In this document: positions 63,618 through 64,000 of the stretch, in pieces | How positions within the stretch are numbered: position 1 is the first letter of the stretch | Layout of the letters: each line of letters opens with the position of its first letter | Origin: Paenibacillus sanguinis 2301083 = DSM 16941 | GTDB lineage: Bacteria > Bacillota > Bacilli > Paenibacillales > Paenibacillaceae | Direction: 5' to 3' | Assembly: GCF_000374825.1 (NCBI RefSeq) | Contig: NZ_KB895378.1 | Location: 307,801 to 371,800, forward strand | Length of the DNA stretch: 64,000 bases | Position numbers and translations under genes: made by a program | The notes under the pieces: generated by a model | The model's database searches: none | What the model saw: the letters and a program-made list of their open reading frames with translations, nothing else | Told to the model about the DNA's origin: nothing

Positions 63618-63715
63618 ATACTCCTCCGTCCCATCCCATTGAAAATAGAACTCCTCTTCAGAATTGTTCACTTCATCAAGGATTCCATCATCTCTTCCAG
63701 ATTCTCTTCATCAAA
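63600..63715 (-). pseudogene. 3' exon of a gene split by a group II intron, with a short coupled ORF
   Basis: Directly after the intron end (63715), a coding-like stretch FDEENLEEMMESLMK runs to a stop at 63668. Overlapping it by GTGA is a 23-codon frame (63671 to 63600, reading NNSEEEFYFQWDGTEEYRTYIR) that ends within the LexA-like box. The first is probably the tail of a gene split by the intron. The second may be chance. Confidence 0.4.
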
Positions 63716-64000
63716 TCGAGTAGGAGGGGGCGGCAAGCCCCCGTCCTCTCACACCACCGTACATGCGGGTCCGCATACGGCGGTTCCAAAAGGTTAACAA
63801 AGCTCTAAGTAACGTGAAAGCAAACTTTTCAGCCCTCTCGCTTCCCAGTAGGAAGTGGGAAGGGCATTATTTGTGTTCCGAGACATTTCCCATGCGCCTC
63901 GCCGCGAGTTTGCCATCCTAAAGCAGGCCCATTCGGGTACTCCAAGCGCTCGGAGTTCGCGGATTCGTGTGCGTACTCGTTTCCACTGTTTCCATAGACA
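63716..64000 (-). mobile_element. Group II intron, 3' part, cut by the window end
   Basis: After the maturase stop come GGAACCGCCGTATGCGGACC-type domain V sequence (near 63750-63788), GTGTGAGAGG, a GGGGGC/GCCCCC hairpin and CCTACTCGAT, the usual 3' end of bacterial group II (IIC-like) introns. The intron is inserted upstream of the BREX promoter. Confidence 0.8.
63794..64000 (-). CDS. ltrA: Group II intron reverse transcriptase/maturase, C-terminal part
   Basis: The last 68 codons of an intron-encoded protein, continuing beyond the window. LWKQWKRVRTRIRELRALGV, then ANSRRGAWEMSRN and LPTSYWEARGLKSLLSRYLEL-stop, is the standard end of the maturase (X) domain. The reverse-transcriptase part is outside the window. 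Confidence 0.85.
   Translation of the reverse strand, partial: CLWKQWKRVRTRIRELRALGVPEWACFRMANSRRGAWEMSRNTNNALPTSYWEARGLKSLLSRYLELC

Noticed and set aside
1..64000. CRISPR array, tRNA or rRNA genes
   Set aside because: No regularly spaced repeats and no cloverleaf or rRNA sequence were seen.

Overview
The window looks like a Paenibacillus or close Bacillota relative. Evidence: strong AGGAGG-type ribosome sites, TTGACA/TATAAT-type promoters, a secreted GH9 cellulase with CBM3 and fibronectin modules, an XpaC-TelA pair, and LexA-like boxes of Bacillus type. No tRNA, rRNA or CRISPR array was seen. All family names come from reading motifs, not from searches.

Bases 1-30000 are mostly ordinary accessory chromosome. 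In order: a partial GH9 cellulase; a four-gene envelope operon (xpaC, telA, lemA, TPM protein); guanine deaminase followed by a purine permease gutted by an internal deletion; an alpha/beta hydrolase; a peptide-sensing type two-component system with its ABC exporter (9.8-15.2 kb); a secreted lytic transglycosylase fused to chitin-binding and crystallin-like domains; a secreted beta-helix protein; a lipoprotein; and an AAA ATPase. Then come a 23S rRNA methyltransferase of the RlmA/TlrB type, whose leader encodes a short peptide ending in R-L-R next to a terminator hairpin, and a PadR regulator with a three-gene flavoprotein operon sharing an operator. Between 26.4 and 30.5 kb there are several broken genes and a remnant of an IS1182-type element.

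Bases 27900-63500 form a defence island, almost entirely on the minus strand. It holds a decayed TIGR02391 operon; a complete Wadjet plasmid-defence system in the order jetD-jetA-jetB-jetC; a HIRAN-domain gene; a three-gene pPIWI_RE system (REase protein, DinG-like helicase, PIWI protein); a defence reverse transcriptase preceded by a structured noncoding leader of about 280 bases that resembles the DRT2 arrangement; and a complete type 1 BREX operon (brxA, brxB, brxC, pglX, pglZ, brxL) with a SIR2 gene placed between pglX and pglZ. A group II intron, cut by the window end, lies just upstream of BREX.

The main new observation is that near-identical 20-base LexA-like boxes sit upstream of three separate defence transcription units: HIRAN, pPIWI_RE and BREX. 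This suggests that DNA damage or a shared repressor may co-ordinate the island. The other standout signals are the RT leader RNA and the R-L-R attenuator.
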